A stretch of DNA of 64,000 nt from Rhineura floridana (lineage: Eukaryota > Chordata > Lepidosauria > Squamata > Rhineuridae), in the NCBI RefSeq assembly GCF_030035675.1, contig NC_084480.1:23393263-23457262 (forward strand), written 5' to 3'. Shown here piece after piece: positions 1 to 9,625 of the stretch. A program made the position numbers and the translations under genes. Numbering within the stretch: position 1 is the first letter of the stretch; every line of letters starts with the position of its first letter. The notes under the pieces are model-generated. The model had not been told where the DNA came from, made no database searches, and was given only the letters and a program-made list of their open reading frames with translations.

Positions 1-182
1 TGAATTATGGCGACCCTATGAATAGAGTTTTCGTGGTAAGCGGTATTCAGAGGGGGTTTACCATTGCCTTCCTCTGTGACTGGCCCAAGGTCACCCAGTG
101 AGCTTCATGGCTGTGTGGGGAATTGAACCCTGGTCTCCCAGGTCGTAGTCCAGCACCTTAACCACTACACCACACTGGCTCT
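1..182 (-). repeat. CORE-SINE (tRNA-derived), antisense copy
   Basis: Read on the minus strand, this begins with a tRNA-like head (GTGGTGTAGTGGTTAAGG as A box, GGTTCAA-type B box). A core follows resembling the MIR/CORE domain (TGACCTTGGGCCAGTCAC, shortened here). The tail carries a motif from the 'ATTCATAGGGTCGCCATAA' family. The window edge cuts off the tail. The same family recurs at 343-548 and 5068-5262. The tail matches the 3' end of the RTE LINE pieces at 4719-4931 and 8202-8649, so that LINE was probably its mobilising partner. Confidence 0.85.
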
Positions 183-342
183 CTTATACCCACTTAACAG
201 GGAATAAACCCAAGTGAACTCACTGGGATTTGTTTCTGGGTATACATGTGCAGAATTGCATTCTTCATGTTGTTTTAAAGCTAGTAAGTATTCTTTTTCA
301 GTGTGTTTATATTATTAGAACATAGAAAATGGACTGCTTTCA

Positions 343-548
343 TGTTGATTCCGACTTATGGCGACCCTATGAGTAGGGTTTTCGTGGTAAGCGGTATTCC
401 GAGGGGGTTTACCATTGCCTTTCTCTGAGGCTGAGAGGCAGTGACTGGCCCAAGGTCACCCAGTGAGCTTCCTGGCTGTGTGGGGATTTGAACCCTGGTC
501 TCCCAGGTCGTAGTTCAACACCTTAACCACTACACCACACTGGCTGTC
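343..548 (-). repeat. CORE-SINE (tRNA-derived), near full length
   Basis: This is a second antisense copy of the element at 1-182, with head, core and LINE-like tail all present. The core retains the 'GAGGCTGAGAGGCAGTGACT' stretch that the first copy lacks. It sits 160 bp from the first copy in the same orientation. Confidence 0.87.
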
Positions 549-590
549 TTATTATAACACAGCTGAATTTTAATTACTAATATTAACATT

Positions 591-897
591 AAAAGGTAAA
601 GGTGTCTCCGCACTTATAGTGCGAGTCATTTCCGACTCTTAGGATGATGTCTTGCGACGTTTACAAGGCAGACCGTATATATGGGGTGGGTTTGCCAGTT
701 CCTTCCCCAGCCTTTCTTTACCCCCCAGCATATGCCGGGTACTCATGTTACCGACCACGGATGGATGGAAGGCTGAGTGGACCTCGACCCCTTTTACCGG
801 AGATTTGACTTCCTCCTTCCGTTGGAATCGAACTCCGGCCGTGAGCAGAGCTTCGGCTGCATTACCGCCGCTTACCATTCTGCGCCACGGAGGATCT
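591..897 (-). repeat. Sauria SINE, full length, with 13-bp target-site duplication
   Basis: On the minus strand it starts GATCCTCCGTGGCGCAGA, a tRNA-like A box. A B box (GAGTTCGATTCC) and a body follow, and the tail ends GCGGAGACACCTTTACC plus a short A-rich end. The tail (AGTCGGAAATGACTCGCACT) resembles the BovB LINE 3' end, as is known for Sauria SINEs. It is flanked by perfect direct repeats TAATATTAACATT at 578-590 and 898-910, the mark of LINE-driven insertion. Sauria SINEs are restricted to squamates, so this element and its two relatives identify the host group. Confidence 0.93.
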
Positions 898-915
898 TAA
901 TATTAACATTGATAT

Positions 916-979
916 TATCCAATAATCAATAAAATAATATTAATGTTAACATTAATATTATTTTATTGATTATTGGATA
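916..979. repeat. Perfect 64-bp AT-rich palindrome
   Basis: The left arm (916-947) and right arm (948-979) are exact reverse complements with no spacer; the centre is GTTAAC. The target duplication of the adjacent Sauria SINE ends at 910, and its sequence resembles the palindrome core. The SINE therefore probably entered an already AT-rich inverted-repeat tract. DNA like this can extrude a cruciform. Confidence 0.95.
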
Positions 980-1600
980 TTGTACAACTGGTACTGTGTA
1001 CATATTTAATACAAAAATAAAATATTTAATTACAAAAACCACAATTCTTTTCAATGGAATGTCTAGGCCATGTACTTCCCCTTCTCCTGACCTTGCAGAA
1101 CCCTTCCTGTTACCACATACGGTTCACACTTTTGTCCATTTCACAATAAATGCATCATTAAGTGGAGAGGTTCTTGTGTGAACAAACCATTACAGATCAA
1201 ACACCTTGGACAAAGCATTCAGATTATTTCACAGAACCCCAGACATAATGGATTGCATCTAGTGTTCGCTTTACTTAAAGTAGGCACACTGAAAGTATTG
1301 GATATGACTAACATAGGTCAATTTCAGTGGGTCTACTCTGTGTAGAACTTGGTTAACTGCAACCCCATAAGACTGTTCACAGGTTTGTCCCCATATATAT
1401 AGTATATGAGTAGGGGAGAAATGGATCCACACCTGCAGACCATGGCCTTGATGTCTTGTGTCCCACTGGTCTTGGTCCTTAACATCTGTGCCTTTGACAC
1501 AACATGTGAAAAAGGGGGTCCACAGACATAGACACAGCTGTAGGCTTTGCATCTGATCATGTTCTTAATTACATAGAAAGCCTATGCAATATTAATTTAT
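980..1600. other. No recognisable feature
   Basis: AT-rich sequence with only short chance frames. I see no repeat signature or splice-flanked coding segment. Confidence 0.5.
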
Positions 1601-1752
1601 TTCCTTACATTTATATCTTGGATCCATCATGGAACCCACGGCAGTGTACACGTGTTCCCAGGTGGTCACCCATCCAGGTACTGTCCAGGTCAAGCCCTGC
1701 TTAACTTCAGCAAGGTGGTGGCCTCGTGCCTTCAGACCAAACTCTGGGGCCA
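1601..1752 (-). repeat. 5S-rRNA-derived SINE (SINE3-like)
   Basis: On the minus strand, 1638-1740 reads as a diverged 5S rRNA. It has an A-box-like GAAGTTAAGCAGGG, an intermediate element near GGACAGTAC, and a C box TGGATGGGTGACC followed by CCTGGGAACAC. The order and spacing match the internal RNA polymerase III promoter of 5S genes. Downstream is a LINE-type tail (AAGATATAAATGTAAGGAAA), so this is a SINE and not a 5S gene. A more deleted copy is at 54110-54245. Confidence 0.75.
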
Positions 1753-1844
1753 CATACAACACGGACAAGGAGGAGGTGCACAGCTCTTGGTGCAGAGGAT
1801 TTGCTTTTCTCACATCATTCTGAATGTGTGGGTGTTAGTGACAT

Positions 1845-2062
1845 GGAAGCAAATTTGTGAATCCCTATTTCCCTCCCAGAGCTACTATTCCCATAGTGGT
1901 TTGGCAATCAATCCCTCTTCCCAGGGAACTCTGGGAATTGCAGCTCCTAACAACTCTCAATGCCTTTAACAAACTACAGCTCCCAGGATTCTTTAGGGGA
2001 AGCCATGACTGTTTAAAGTGGTATCATACTAGTTAAATGTAAGGTGCAGATGTGGCCTAAGT
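1845..2062. mobile_element. Harbinger-type MITE fragment
   Basis: Contains the family blocks GGGAATTGCAGCTCCTAAC and CCCAGGATTCTTTAGGGG, and ends GATGTGGCC followed by TAA. It matches the right half of the complete copy at 23308-23640. The left terminal repeat is not visible. Confidence 0.6.
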
Positions 2063-3744
2063 TTGATGCGGGAAGAATTTTTTCTTTACTATGAAAGTAC
2101 CCACAATGCCTTTCAATGGAATTAGTTCACACTCAACTGTGAGTCATCAGTGGAGTATAAATGCATGTGTGAATCAGCCCCGACAAAACAGAACAATTCA
2201 GTCCCTTCTTGCACCTCTTCCATGCCCTAACCTTTTTTTGTACCAAAATGAATGCAGGTCTCTAGGCTAGAATGGTAGTACTCAGGAGAATCAGGAAGTA
2301 AAGCAGTTTTTTCTGGGCTACTTCTGCCATTTCAGACTGAGGGTGGGAGGTTGCATGTTTTAATGCTCTCCCACAAATTAATCTCTCTGCGCACAAAAAT
2401 ATAGCATTCCAGGAGGGGTAGGCTGAATCTCTCTCCCTGGCATGCTGTTTTTCTACGTACAGGGTGATGGCTCATGGGTGAAACTTCAAACATGCAATTC
2501 CCCACCTGAAGCCTATGAGTACATGACCACTCAGTGCTGTTTAAGTTAAGGGGTGGCGCAGCCTATGATTTATACACCTGCTGTTTTCAGTGGATGCCAT
2601 CAGCCCAGTCCCGATCCATATTTTTTCTGTGTGATAATGTCCATGGTAATGAATGGTTTATTTGTTTTCTGTTTCAGGGAATAATTGCTGTGATCAACAA
2701 TGGGCATGTCATGCGACCTGTAGCGAAGTTGCCTAACAGCTTTTGTGGCTTCTGAAACTCTATTTCCCTAGCAAATTTTTAAAGCTAGACTCATATGGGA
2801 GAAAGAGCCATAAAGGTTGTTGGAAGTGGGGCAAGAGCAACTCCTGTTTTGTTCTTTTGTTTATGTTCCAGAAGGGAGATAGAGTTAGGGTCCTCCAAAT
2901 GGATAGGCTTGATTACCTTTACCTGTCATGCTCTCACTGACTTCCTTCCGTTGTTAAACTGATACGTCTTAAGGGAAGCTTATCTGCCCCTCCTCCTTCT
3001 GCCCTTTCCTCTCTTCTCTTCTCTGACTGTCCGGGAGAGAGGAGACACCTTTGTCTCTGCTCTCTCTCTCTCTTAGCCATGAGGGGAACTCCCAAGCCTG
3101 GGCGTTGCGCCTCCAACTTAGTTAGAACTAGGTATGCCTTTCTATATGCTATGTATTTCTATAAATAAAGTAGCATTTCTTATTTCACTTAAGTCTTAAG
3201 TCTCAGTGATCCTAATGCAGGATAAATGCACACATGCATTTCAGACCACTGTTCTCTGCTTAACAAATATACAAATTTACACAACAACAAAGGTCTGATA
3301 GCTTGCTCCATCTAAAGAGATGGGATCCAGTCAGGAGTGTTTTGTTCAAGTTCCAAGGTGAGAAGAAATGTATTTTAAAAATTATTATGAAGTCAGCCTC
3401 AGGGTGCAAAGATAAGACTTTGGCTGATACAATACATCCCTTAGTTAGTAAAAACACCCCTTACTAGATTCTAGAACTGTGGTTCCCAAGCTTTTCCCCC
3501 CACGGAACACCTGAAAACTGCTGAGGGTCTTGCCAAATCACTTAATGATTTTTCTGCCTGTTCCAGCAAGTGTAACACACCGTGCTAGAAGCTGTATGAT
3601 TTTTAAATGTATTTTTATTTAAATGTATTTTATCTCTTATATTGTATTTTATTGTATTACAGTGTCAATTCCGTATAAGTATCTTCACAGACATACCTGA
3701 ATGAAACTTCTGGACCACTGATTGTCTGCAGGCTACACATTGGC
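2063..3744. other. Mostly unassigned sequence
   Basis: 2063-2900 shows nothing I can name. 2930-3205 is a CT-rich stretch followed by an AATAAA motif (discussed under rejected items). 3206-3744 shows no coding segment or named repeat. Confidence 0.4.
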
Positions 3745-3875
3745 AACCCTTGCTCTAGAGCAAGTTGGGGAACCTCAGGACCAGGACCCAAATGTGGCCC
3801 TCCTAGTCTCTCTATCTGGCCCTTGGGACTCCCCTCAGGCCACACCTTCTTCCCAGCCTCGCACCCTTCTTGAGT
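3745..3875. repeat. Dispersed repeat, short copy
   Basis: The block 'CAAATGTGGCCCTCCTAGTC ... TCTGGCCCTTGGGACTC' matches the longer copies at 57500-57835 and, inverted, at 52650-53000. It has no coding content and the family name is unknown to me. It is probably a non-autonomous DNA element. Confidence 0.5.
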
Positions 3876-4329
3876 GTTTTTGACTGCCTAACATGTATCC
3901 TTGAATATCTTTGGCTTTTCTTTGGTTTTTACAGACCCAACACCAGTGGGCAGCCAGGTCGGGTGTGGGCCAAGGTCTCCTATAGCTCAGAAAGGCCCCT
4001 CTAAATTTTCATGGTGATACACAAAACACTCAGAGAGAATAGAGAGTTCAAAGTCTAAAAAGAGACAAAAAACCCCAGAGCCATTTTGGACTTTATTCTC
4101 TGAGTTTTCATAATCTGTTGAAATTCCTTAAAAATCAGCCATGTTTACAGAGTACCTGGAATCCTATTACTGACCTTGCCCCATACTCTGACCTTCATAA
4201 TCTGCTGTTTCAAAGTTTAAAAAATGCCTGGCTGATTTTTAATTAATTTAATAAATTTTGCATTGAACTGAATGATAGTGTCGGTCACGCTCAGTAAGAA
4301 CCATTAGTGTTCTAAAAGCCAGACTCACA

Positions 4330-4640
4330 GTTGCTTTGCTTGGCTAATCAAGGGGCCACACCCACACCAGACTTTGATTTCATGTGAGTCAGTCGTGGCT
4401 TCCCCCAAAGAATCCTGAGAAGTGTAGTTTGTGAAGGGTGCTGAGAGGAGACTCCTGTTCCACTGAGACAGCTCCAGTGGCCAGAGTGGTTTAACAGTCA
4501 GCCACTGTGATTGAAGGTCTGTGCGGGGAACAGGGTGTCTCCTAGCAACTCTCAGCACCCTTCACTAACTACACTTCCCAGGAATCTTTGAGAGAAGCCA
4601 TGACTGTCCAAAGTGAAATAAAGGCCTGGTGTGGATGTAG
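4330..4640. mobile_element. Harbinger-type MITE inside copy A
   Basis: A palindromic element with the blocks 'AATCCTGAGAAGTGTAGTTT' and, inverted, 'ACTACACTTCCCAGGAATCT'. It is shared with the equivalent position in the copy at 39609-41380. Confidence 0.65.
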
Positions 4641-4718
4641 CCAGGGCCTGCTTTGGTTTAAATTTGGGTGGGAGGCTACATGTGCCTGCTGTAGAATAAA
4701 ACGGTGGGGGAAACACTG

Positions 4719-4931
4719 TTGTTGTTATTGTTATGTGCCTTCAAGTCAACTACGACTTATGGCGACCCTATGAATCAGTGACCTCCAACAGCATCTGTTG
4801 TGAACCACCCTGTTCAGATCTTGTAAATTCATGTCTGTGGCTTCCTTTATGGAATCAATCCATCTCTTGTTTGGCCTTCCTCTTTTTCTACTCCCTTCTG
4901 TTTTTCCCAGCATTATTGTCTTTTCTATTGA
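4719..4931 (-). mobile_element. RTE-clade (BovB-like) LINE, 3' end only
   Basis: The minus strand encodes the C-terminus of an RTE protein: a GRPNKRWIDSIKEATDMNL stretch, then RCCWRSLIHRVAISRS. This parallels the BovB ending (RWLDGITDSMDM ... REAWRAAVHGVAKS) as I remember it. The 3' UTR has AGTTGACTTGAAGGCACATA and a TTGTTG-type repeat tail. Imperfect 12-bp TSDs flank it (GGGGAAACACTG at 4707-4718, GGGGAAATGCTG at 4932-4943). Strong 5' truncation is typical of LINE insertion. Confidence 0.85.
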
Positions 4932-5067
4932 GGGGAAATGCTGAAAAGCAATTATACTGTTCACAATGTTTTCCTTTTGGAAAGAAAAGGGGCTTCCCCT
5001 CTCCCCAGTGCCCAACCATCGACTCTCCTCCCCTCCCCCCTCCCTGCCCCTCCCCTGTATCAGTGTT

Positions 5068-5262
5068 AGACTATGACCTGGGAGACCAGGGTTCAAATCC
5101 CCACACAGCCATGAAGCCCACTGGGTGACCTCGGGCCAGTCACTGCCTCTCAGCCTCACTTCTGAATACTGTTTACCACTTCCGAATACTGTTTACCATG
5201 AAAACCCTATTCATAGGGTTAACATAAGTCGAGATCGACTTGAAGGCAGTACATTTCCATCT
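5068..5262 (+). repeat. CORE-SINE, 5'-truncated
   Basis: Plus-strand copy of the 343-548 family: B box GGTTCAAATCC, core CAGTCACTGCCTCTCAGCCT and tail AGATCGACTTGAAGGCAGTA. The start of the tRNA head is missing, and a short internal duplication (GAATACTGTTTACCA) occurs near 5165-5198. It lies within the minisatellite-bearing repeat. Confidence 0.85.
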
Positions 5263-5263
5263 T

Positions 5264-6040
5264 TAAACATGATTGCACAGAAATAAATCCCACTGAACTC
5301 AAAAAGTATACAAATGATCAAACCCACCCTCCCTTCTCCTCCCTCCTATCCCCTCCCTCTTGCCCCTTCCTTCCCCCTTCCTTTGCCCCTCCCTCCCCAT
5401 CCCCATCCCCTTCCAATCCCCTCCTTCCCCTTCCCCCTCCCCTTCCTCATCCCCATGGTCAATTTTACCTAACTTAAGCATGATTGCATGGGAGTAAGTA
5501 CCATTGAACTCTATGAGCATGCATGCAAATGCTCAAACCTGCCCTCCCCTCCCCCATCCTTTGTCCCCCTCCAATACGCTCCTTCCCCCTCTACCTCCTC
5601 CTCCTCCACCTCGTCCACCTACTCCTCCTCCATGGTCAGTTTTACCTACCCTAACCATGATTGCATAGGAGTAAATCCCATTGAACTCAATAATCATGAA
5701 AATGATCAAACCTACCTTTCCTCTCCTTCCCCTCTCCTCTCCCTTCCTCCTCCCCTCCCCACTTCCTTCTTCCTCCTTCCCTGCCCACTCCAGCCCTCCC
5801 TCCCTTCCCCCGGTCATTTTTTTCTATCCTAAGCATGATTGCATGGGAGTAAATCCCACTGAACTCAATAAACATGCAAATGATCAAACCTGTCCTTCTC
5901 CTCCCCTCCCCCTCCTCCCCTCTCTTCTCCTCCCTCCTCCTCCTCCTCCTCTCTTCCCCATTCCCTGTGGTCAGTTTCACCTAAGCATGATAGCAGGGGA
6001 GCAAATCCCGCTGATCTCAATAAGCATACAAATGATCAAT
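5264..6040 (+). repeat. Pyrimidine-rich minisatellite, about 5 units
   Basis: Units of roughly 140-210 bp. Each has a conserved core of about 55 bp (GATTGCATGGGAGTAAATCC ... ACTCAATAAGCATGCAAATG) followed by 80-150 bp of almost pure C/T. Cores start near 5266, 5486, 5660, 5837 and 5985. The C/T arms vary in length while the cores are well kept. The core resembles a short MITE found elsewhere here (GGAGTAAATCCCATTGAACTC). The CT tracts create long proline/serine or glycine/arginine frames that are not genes. Confidence 0.85.
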
Positions 6041-6382
6041 CCATTCTCAACAAACTTGCACAGGATCCCATTTCTTACCTCCTGGATTAAAAAGCAGAGA
6101 AATTCATCAATAGGCAAAAAACCTTGAGGTTTAAGAACGTACCTATAGCCAACAGATATTTCTATCAAACTTTAAAAAGCAGGGAAATTGGGCAGCTATA
6201 GTGAATGCACCAGGGGAGCAGGAAACCTGACCTCCTCTCAGACATTGTACTGCCCTACAAAGTTGTCAAAATGAAAACACCATTTGGGTTGGTCTTTCAC
6301 AGTCCAATCCACTTCCTGTGTAGCTTGGAAGAATTTGGTAACATGTGCCTCTGAGCATATGGTGAGTGGTGGCAACACCTGC

Positions 6383-7154
6383 AATCAGCCCAAATAACAG
6401 AAAGAAGACATGTGCTGTACTGATCTTGTTTTAGCAGGGAGGAAGCAACATTATTAAGACAGTTCATATAGTTCAGATGGTCACTTTTAATATGTCTGAT
6501 TTGCTTTACAATTTTAGTGAAGTTTCCTATAGGAAATATTTTCTTTTGTTTCTATTTCTGTGAATATGTGAAGTACAGCAACACTTTGCAAAATTTACAC
6601 TAAAAATACTCCAAAAATAATTGTGGAATAATGGCACTGACTATTCTGCAGAATAGTCTCCAGTGGACCTCAGGAGTGCCTCAATTTGCACAAGATAAAG
6701 CAGTGGGAGATGCAATATATTCTAGCAAAATTCTAGGTGTGCTCTATATTTTTAATTGACCGTGCCCACCTGGCCTTAAATAAAGTGGTTTAAACACAGC
6801 AGACTGAAAACATGCATCCTCTTTTTTCCAACAGCTAGAGTCATTACTGAAGTAGCAACATATTGTAATCAGTCTGATTTTACATCAAACTGCGGTTTCA
6901 GATTCAACTGTTAAAGCACCCAAAATAGAAATAGAGCATAATCTCTAATTTGAAACACAAAAGGCTGTCTTCACCATCATATGACATTGACCAATAAAAA
7001 GGCTTTGAAATTAATAAAAATAAATTTGACACAGATTTCTAGGATGAATAATGAGGGAATAAAATGTTCTAGATTAGATCTCTGTAGAAACATTAGGAAA
7101 GAAGCAAAGTAAGAAGAACACCAACAAACATACAAAGATATAATTCTCCATCTT
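6383..7154. other. Spacer between inverted repeat ends
   Basis: AT-rich, with no recognisable genes. It separates the right end of copy A from its inverted relative at 7155-7440, so it may be the interior of one larger element or simple host DNA. Confidence 0.45.
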
Positions 7155-7440
7155 TGAGATGGCAGGTGTTGCCACCACTCACCATATGCTCAGAGGCACA
7201 TGTTATCAAATTCTACCAAACTACACAGCAAGTGAATTGGACTGTGAAAGACCAACCCAAATGGTGTTTGCATTTTGACAACTTTGTAGGGCAGTACAAT
7301 ATCTCAGAGAGAAGGTCAGGTCTCCTGCTCCCCTGGTGCATTCACTATAGCTGCCCAATTTCCCTGCTTTTTAAAGTTGGATAGAAATATCTGTGGGCTA
7401 TATGTACTTTCTTAAACCGCAAGGTTTTTTGCCTATTAGT
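7155..7440 (-). repeat. Inverted copy of the right end of the 4008-6382 repeat
   Basis: The reverse complement matches about 6120-6382 (for example AGCTATAGTGAATGCACCAG, GGGTTGGTCTTTCACAGTCC, GTGGTGGCAACACCTGC). Similarity stops at the same terminal GTGGTGGCAACACCTGC, which suggests a true element end. The two ends face each other 770 bp apart. Confidence 0.8.
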
Positions 7441-7895
7441 TAATATGCTCATACGATTATGTCAATTTCAGTTTCACTCTTTTCCATTTTCCCAATCTTA
7501 ACCTCAGTTCTCCACATTTCTACATCAGTTTGAACTTTTTTTAAAAAAAATGACCTCATGAAAATGAATTAACATTTTTGTGCAAATTTCTTCTAATATA
7601 CACATTTTTGTACATAACTTTGCCTAATACACACATTTTTGTAAAATAATTTCCCCAAACTAATGCATTTACGTATGTTATCTTTGCTAACAATTGTGTG
7701 TATATGCACACTTTACACTAGTATGGACATTTTTGTACACATTACTTAGCTGGAGAACTGCACTGCGAAATTCAAAGTGTGAATTTTGAAGGATGGCTGT
7801 ATTTTGGTTCATACATTTTTTCAGAAAATGCAAATTAGGCAAGTTCACCTTCAAATGTGACTGGAACCAAATGTCTCCACATCCCTACTCAGAAG
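7441..7895 (+). repeat. Dispersed AT-rich repeat 'F'
   Basis: Shares ordered blocks with 10780-11235, 20783-23214 and 25812-26005: a CAGTTCTCCACATTTCT block, repeated CATTTTTGTA motifs, GAACTGCA near its middle, TTCAAAGTGTGAA-like blocks, and an end resembling AATCAAATGTCTCCYCATCCCTA. No coding capacity is visible and I do not know its name. It is probably a non-autonomous DNA transposon. Confidence 0.65.
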
Positions 7896-8201
7896 CACCC
7901 TGTTTCTTGATTCTTGTCCACCCAGTTGAGCTGACTCTGCATAGTGGATTTCAAGCTTCAAGTAATAAAGGAGATAAAAAAAATAAGTGGATTGCCTAAG
8001 TCTGAAGTTGACTGCCCCTACCTGAGACCACCCAAAAAGCAGCAGGTGATGAGGGCAGCAGTCGGCAGCCCCAGCATCAGCACCTGGACTCGCACTCACA
8101 GGAGAGGGCACCCTAAAGATGATGCTGATCGCCACACCATCCTCTATTTCTTATTTTTTAAAACATAGACAGGGGATGGCTGGCCAGGCATGTACATGGT
8201 T

Positions 8202-8649
8202 GTTGTTATATGCCTTCAAGTCAATTATGACTTATGGCAACCCTATGAATCAACGACCTCCAATAGCATCTGTTGTAAACCACCCTGTTCAGATCTTCTA
8301 AGTTCAGGTCTGTGGTTTCCTTTATGGAATCAATCCATCTCTTGTTTGGCCTTCCTTTTTCTACTCCTTTCTGTTTTTCCCAGCATTATTGTCTTTTCTA
8401 GTGAATCATGTCTTCTCATTATGTGTCCAAAGTATTATATCCTCAGTTTCATCATTTTAGCTTCTAGTGATACTTCTAGGTTAATTTGTTCTAACACCCA
8501 ATTATTTGTCTTTTTCGTAGTCCATGGTATGTGCAAAGCTCTCCTCCAACACCACATTTCAAGTGAGTTGATTTTTCCTCTTATCCACTTTTTTCACTGT
8601 CCAACTTTCACATCCATACATAGAGATCGGAAGTATCATGGTACATGTA
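8202..8649 (-). mobile_element. RTE-clade (BovB-like) LINE 3' end with 13-bp TSD
   Basis: Same family as 4719-4931 but about twice as long. The plus strand shows TATGCCTTCAAGTCAATTAT at the 3' end, continuing into the coding C-terminus. It is flanked by perfect CATGTACATGGTT repeats at 8189-8201 and 8650-8662. It is 5'-truncated and its reading frame is decayed. Confidence 0.88.
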
Positions 8650-9066
8650 CATGTACATGGTTACAGATATTTATTTTACTCTTTCTACTTTTAAAAAGAT
8701 ATCAACCCTTTCTATGACAAAATGATGCTAAATAAATGGACAACAGAAACAAATCCCTTTTTATTCATGTGGAACTGCACTTGCTCAGAGTATTTTTTTT
8801 TAAAAAAACAGGGTCAGTAAAACTTTTTCTTTGTTTATTGCTCTTATTAGGAATGTTAAAACAGTTGTGAAGCATGGAATGGGATGAGGGGAGAGAAAAG
8901 GAATATTAATTGTGTGCTTCACAACAGAAATAATGCACTTGGACATCTAAAGAGGGGCTCTCTTAAGACCATTAAGCATGAAGATTGCAATTGTATTGCT
9001 GGGCCACTGTTGTTGTCCCTTCCCAGTCCATTGAAGGAGCAGCCAAAAAAATGAGAACGAGGGCAG

Positions 9067-9250
9067 AGCAATGGTGGCTGGTGGCTCCATGTTAGTGGGG
9101 CAGTGGAATCTACTCCAGGTTTTAGTCTGAACTTTCAAGGAGCTGAAACTATTATGGGAATAGGTTTCAGCAACTTGGATAGCTCCTTGTAAGTCTGGAC
9201 TAAAAAGCAGATTCTACTGTCCCACTGACATGGAACCAGCAGCTGCTCTA
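9067..9250. mobile_element. Palindromic hAT-type MITE (TGGCTGGTGGCTCC family), diverged
   Basis: The arms TGGTGGCTGGTGGCTCCATG and, at the right, CATGGAACCAGCAGCTGC face each other around a middle containing AGGTTTTAGTCTGAACTTTC and its partial inverse. This is the family of the clean copy at 10224-10348. Directly to the right (to about 9360) is a piece of another MITE with GGGAGTTGTAGTCCAAAACA. Confidence 0.7.
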
Positions 9251-9439
9251 TCACCCCATGTATAGGCTTCTGCAGCATCCTGGTGTGATGACCTCCAGAT
9301 GCTGGAGGAGCGGCTGGTGGGAGTTGTAGTCCAAAACATCTGGAGGGCACTGTTGTGATGAGGATAAGGATGAGGATGGTGTGTGTGGGTGTTGTGTTTT
9401 TCTTTACTGGGCATTACTCGGGAGATAAGAGGGCTAGCA

Positions 9440-9625
9440 GGTGCTGTAGCTCAGTGCTGGACCCTTTCCCAGTTTACTATCTGGCAACTTCAAAGGATCG
9501 GGTAGCAGGTGAGGGGAAAGGCCTCTGCCTGAGAGGTGGAGAGTCATTGCCAACTAGGGTAGGCAAAACTAGGCTAGATGGGCAAAGAGCTGATATGCTA
9601 TATGACTTCCTCTTATACTCCAATG
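9440..9625 (+). repeat. tRNA-derived SINE, variant copy
   Basis: Contains GCTGTAGCTCAGTG (A-box-like), then GGCCTCTGCCTGAGAGGTGG and a tail region CTAGATGGGCAAAGAGCTGA. This parallels the SINE body at 46492-46850. It is strongly diverged in the B-box region. Confidence 0.55.

Larger units (their letters stand above)
4008..6382 (+). repeat. Minisatellite-bearing dispersed repeat, copy A
   Basis: Alignable by eye with 39609-41380 over its whole length: a unique left part (CACAAAACACTCAGAGAGAA), a shared MITE, a 'TTCACAATGTTTTCCTTTTG' block, a pyrimidine-rich minisatellite, and a right part ending GTGAGTGGTGGCAA. Copy A has two later insertions absent from copy B: an RTE LINE end (4719-4931) and a CORE-SINE (5068-5262). 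The MITE lies at the same place in both copies, so it predates the spread of this repeat. I find no transposase, and the class is unknown. Confidence 0.8.

Noticed and set aside
1638-1740. Possible functional 5S rRNA gene
   Set aside because: The 5' third is not 5S-like, the promoter boxes are mutated and it carries a LINE-type tail, so it is a SINE.
2930-3205. Possible LTR end with CT-rich stretch and AATAAA
   Set aside because: No matching terminal repeats, promoter box or target duplication could be found. The support is too thin to list as an element.
4746-5159. A 137-residue minus-strand frame
   Set aside because: A chance join of the RTE C-terminus with minisatellite and CORE-SINE sequence. 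Only the RTE part is meaningful.
5264-6040. Regular core-spacer array resembling a CRISPR at first glance
   Set aside because: The 'spacers' are all C/T low-complexity tracts of varying length, the cores are diverged, and the genome is animal.
5299-6127. Long Ser/Pro or Gly/Arg frames at 5299-6127 and 40282-41168
   Set aside because: They are translations of the pyrimidine-rich minisatellite and change with unit number.
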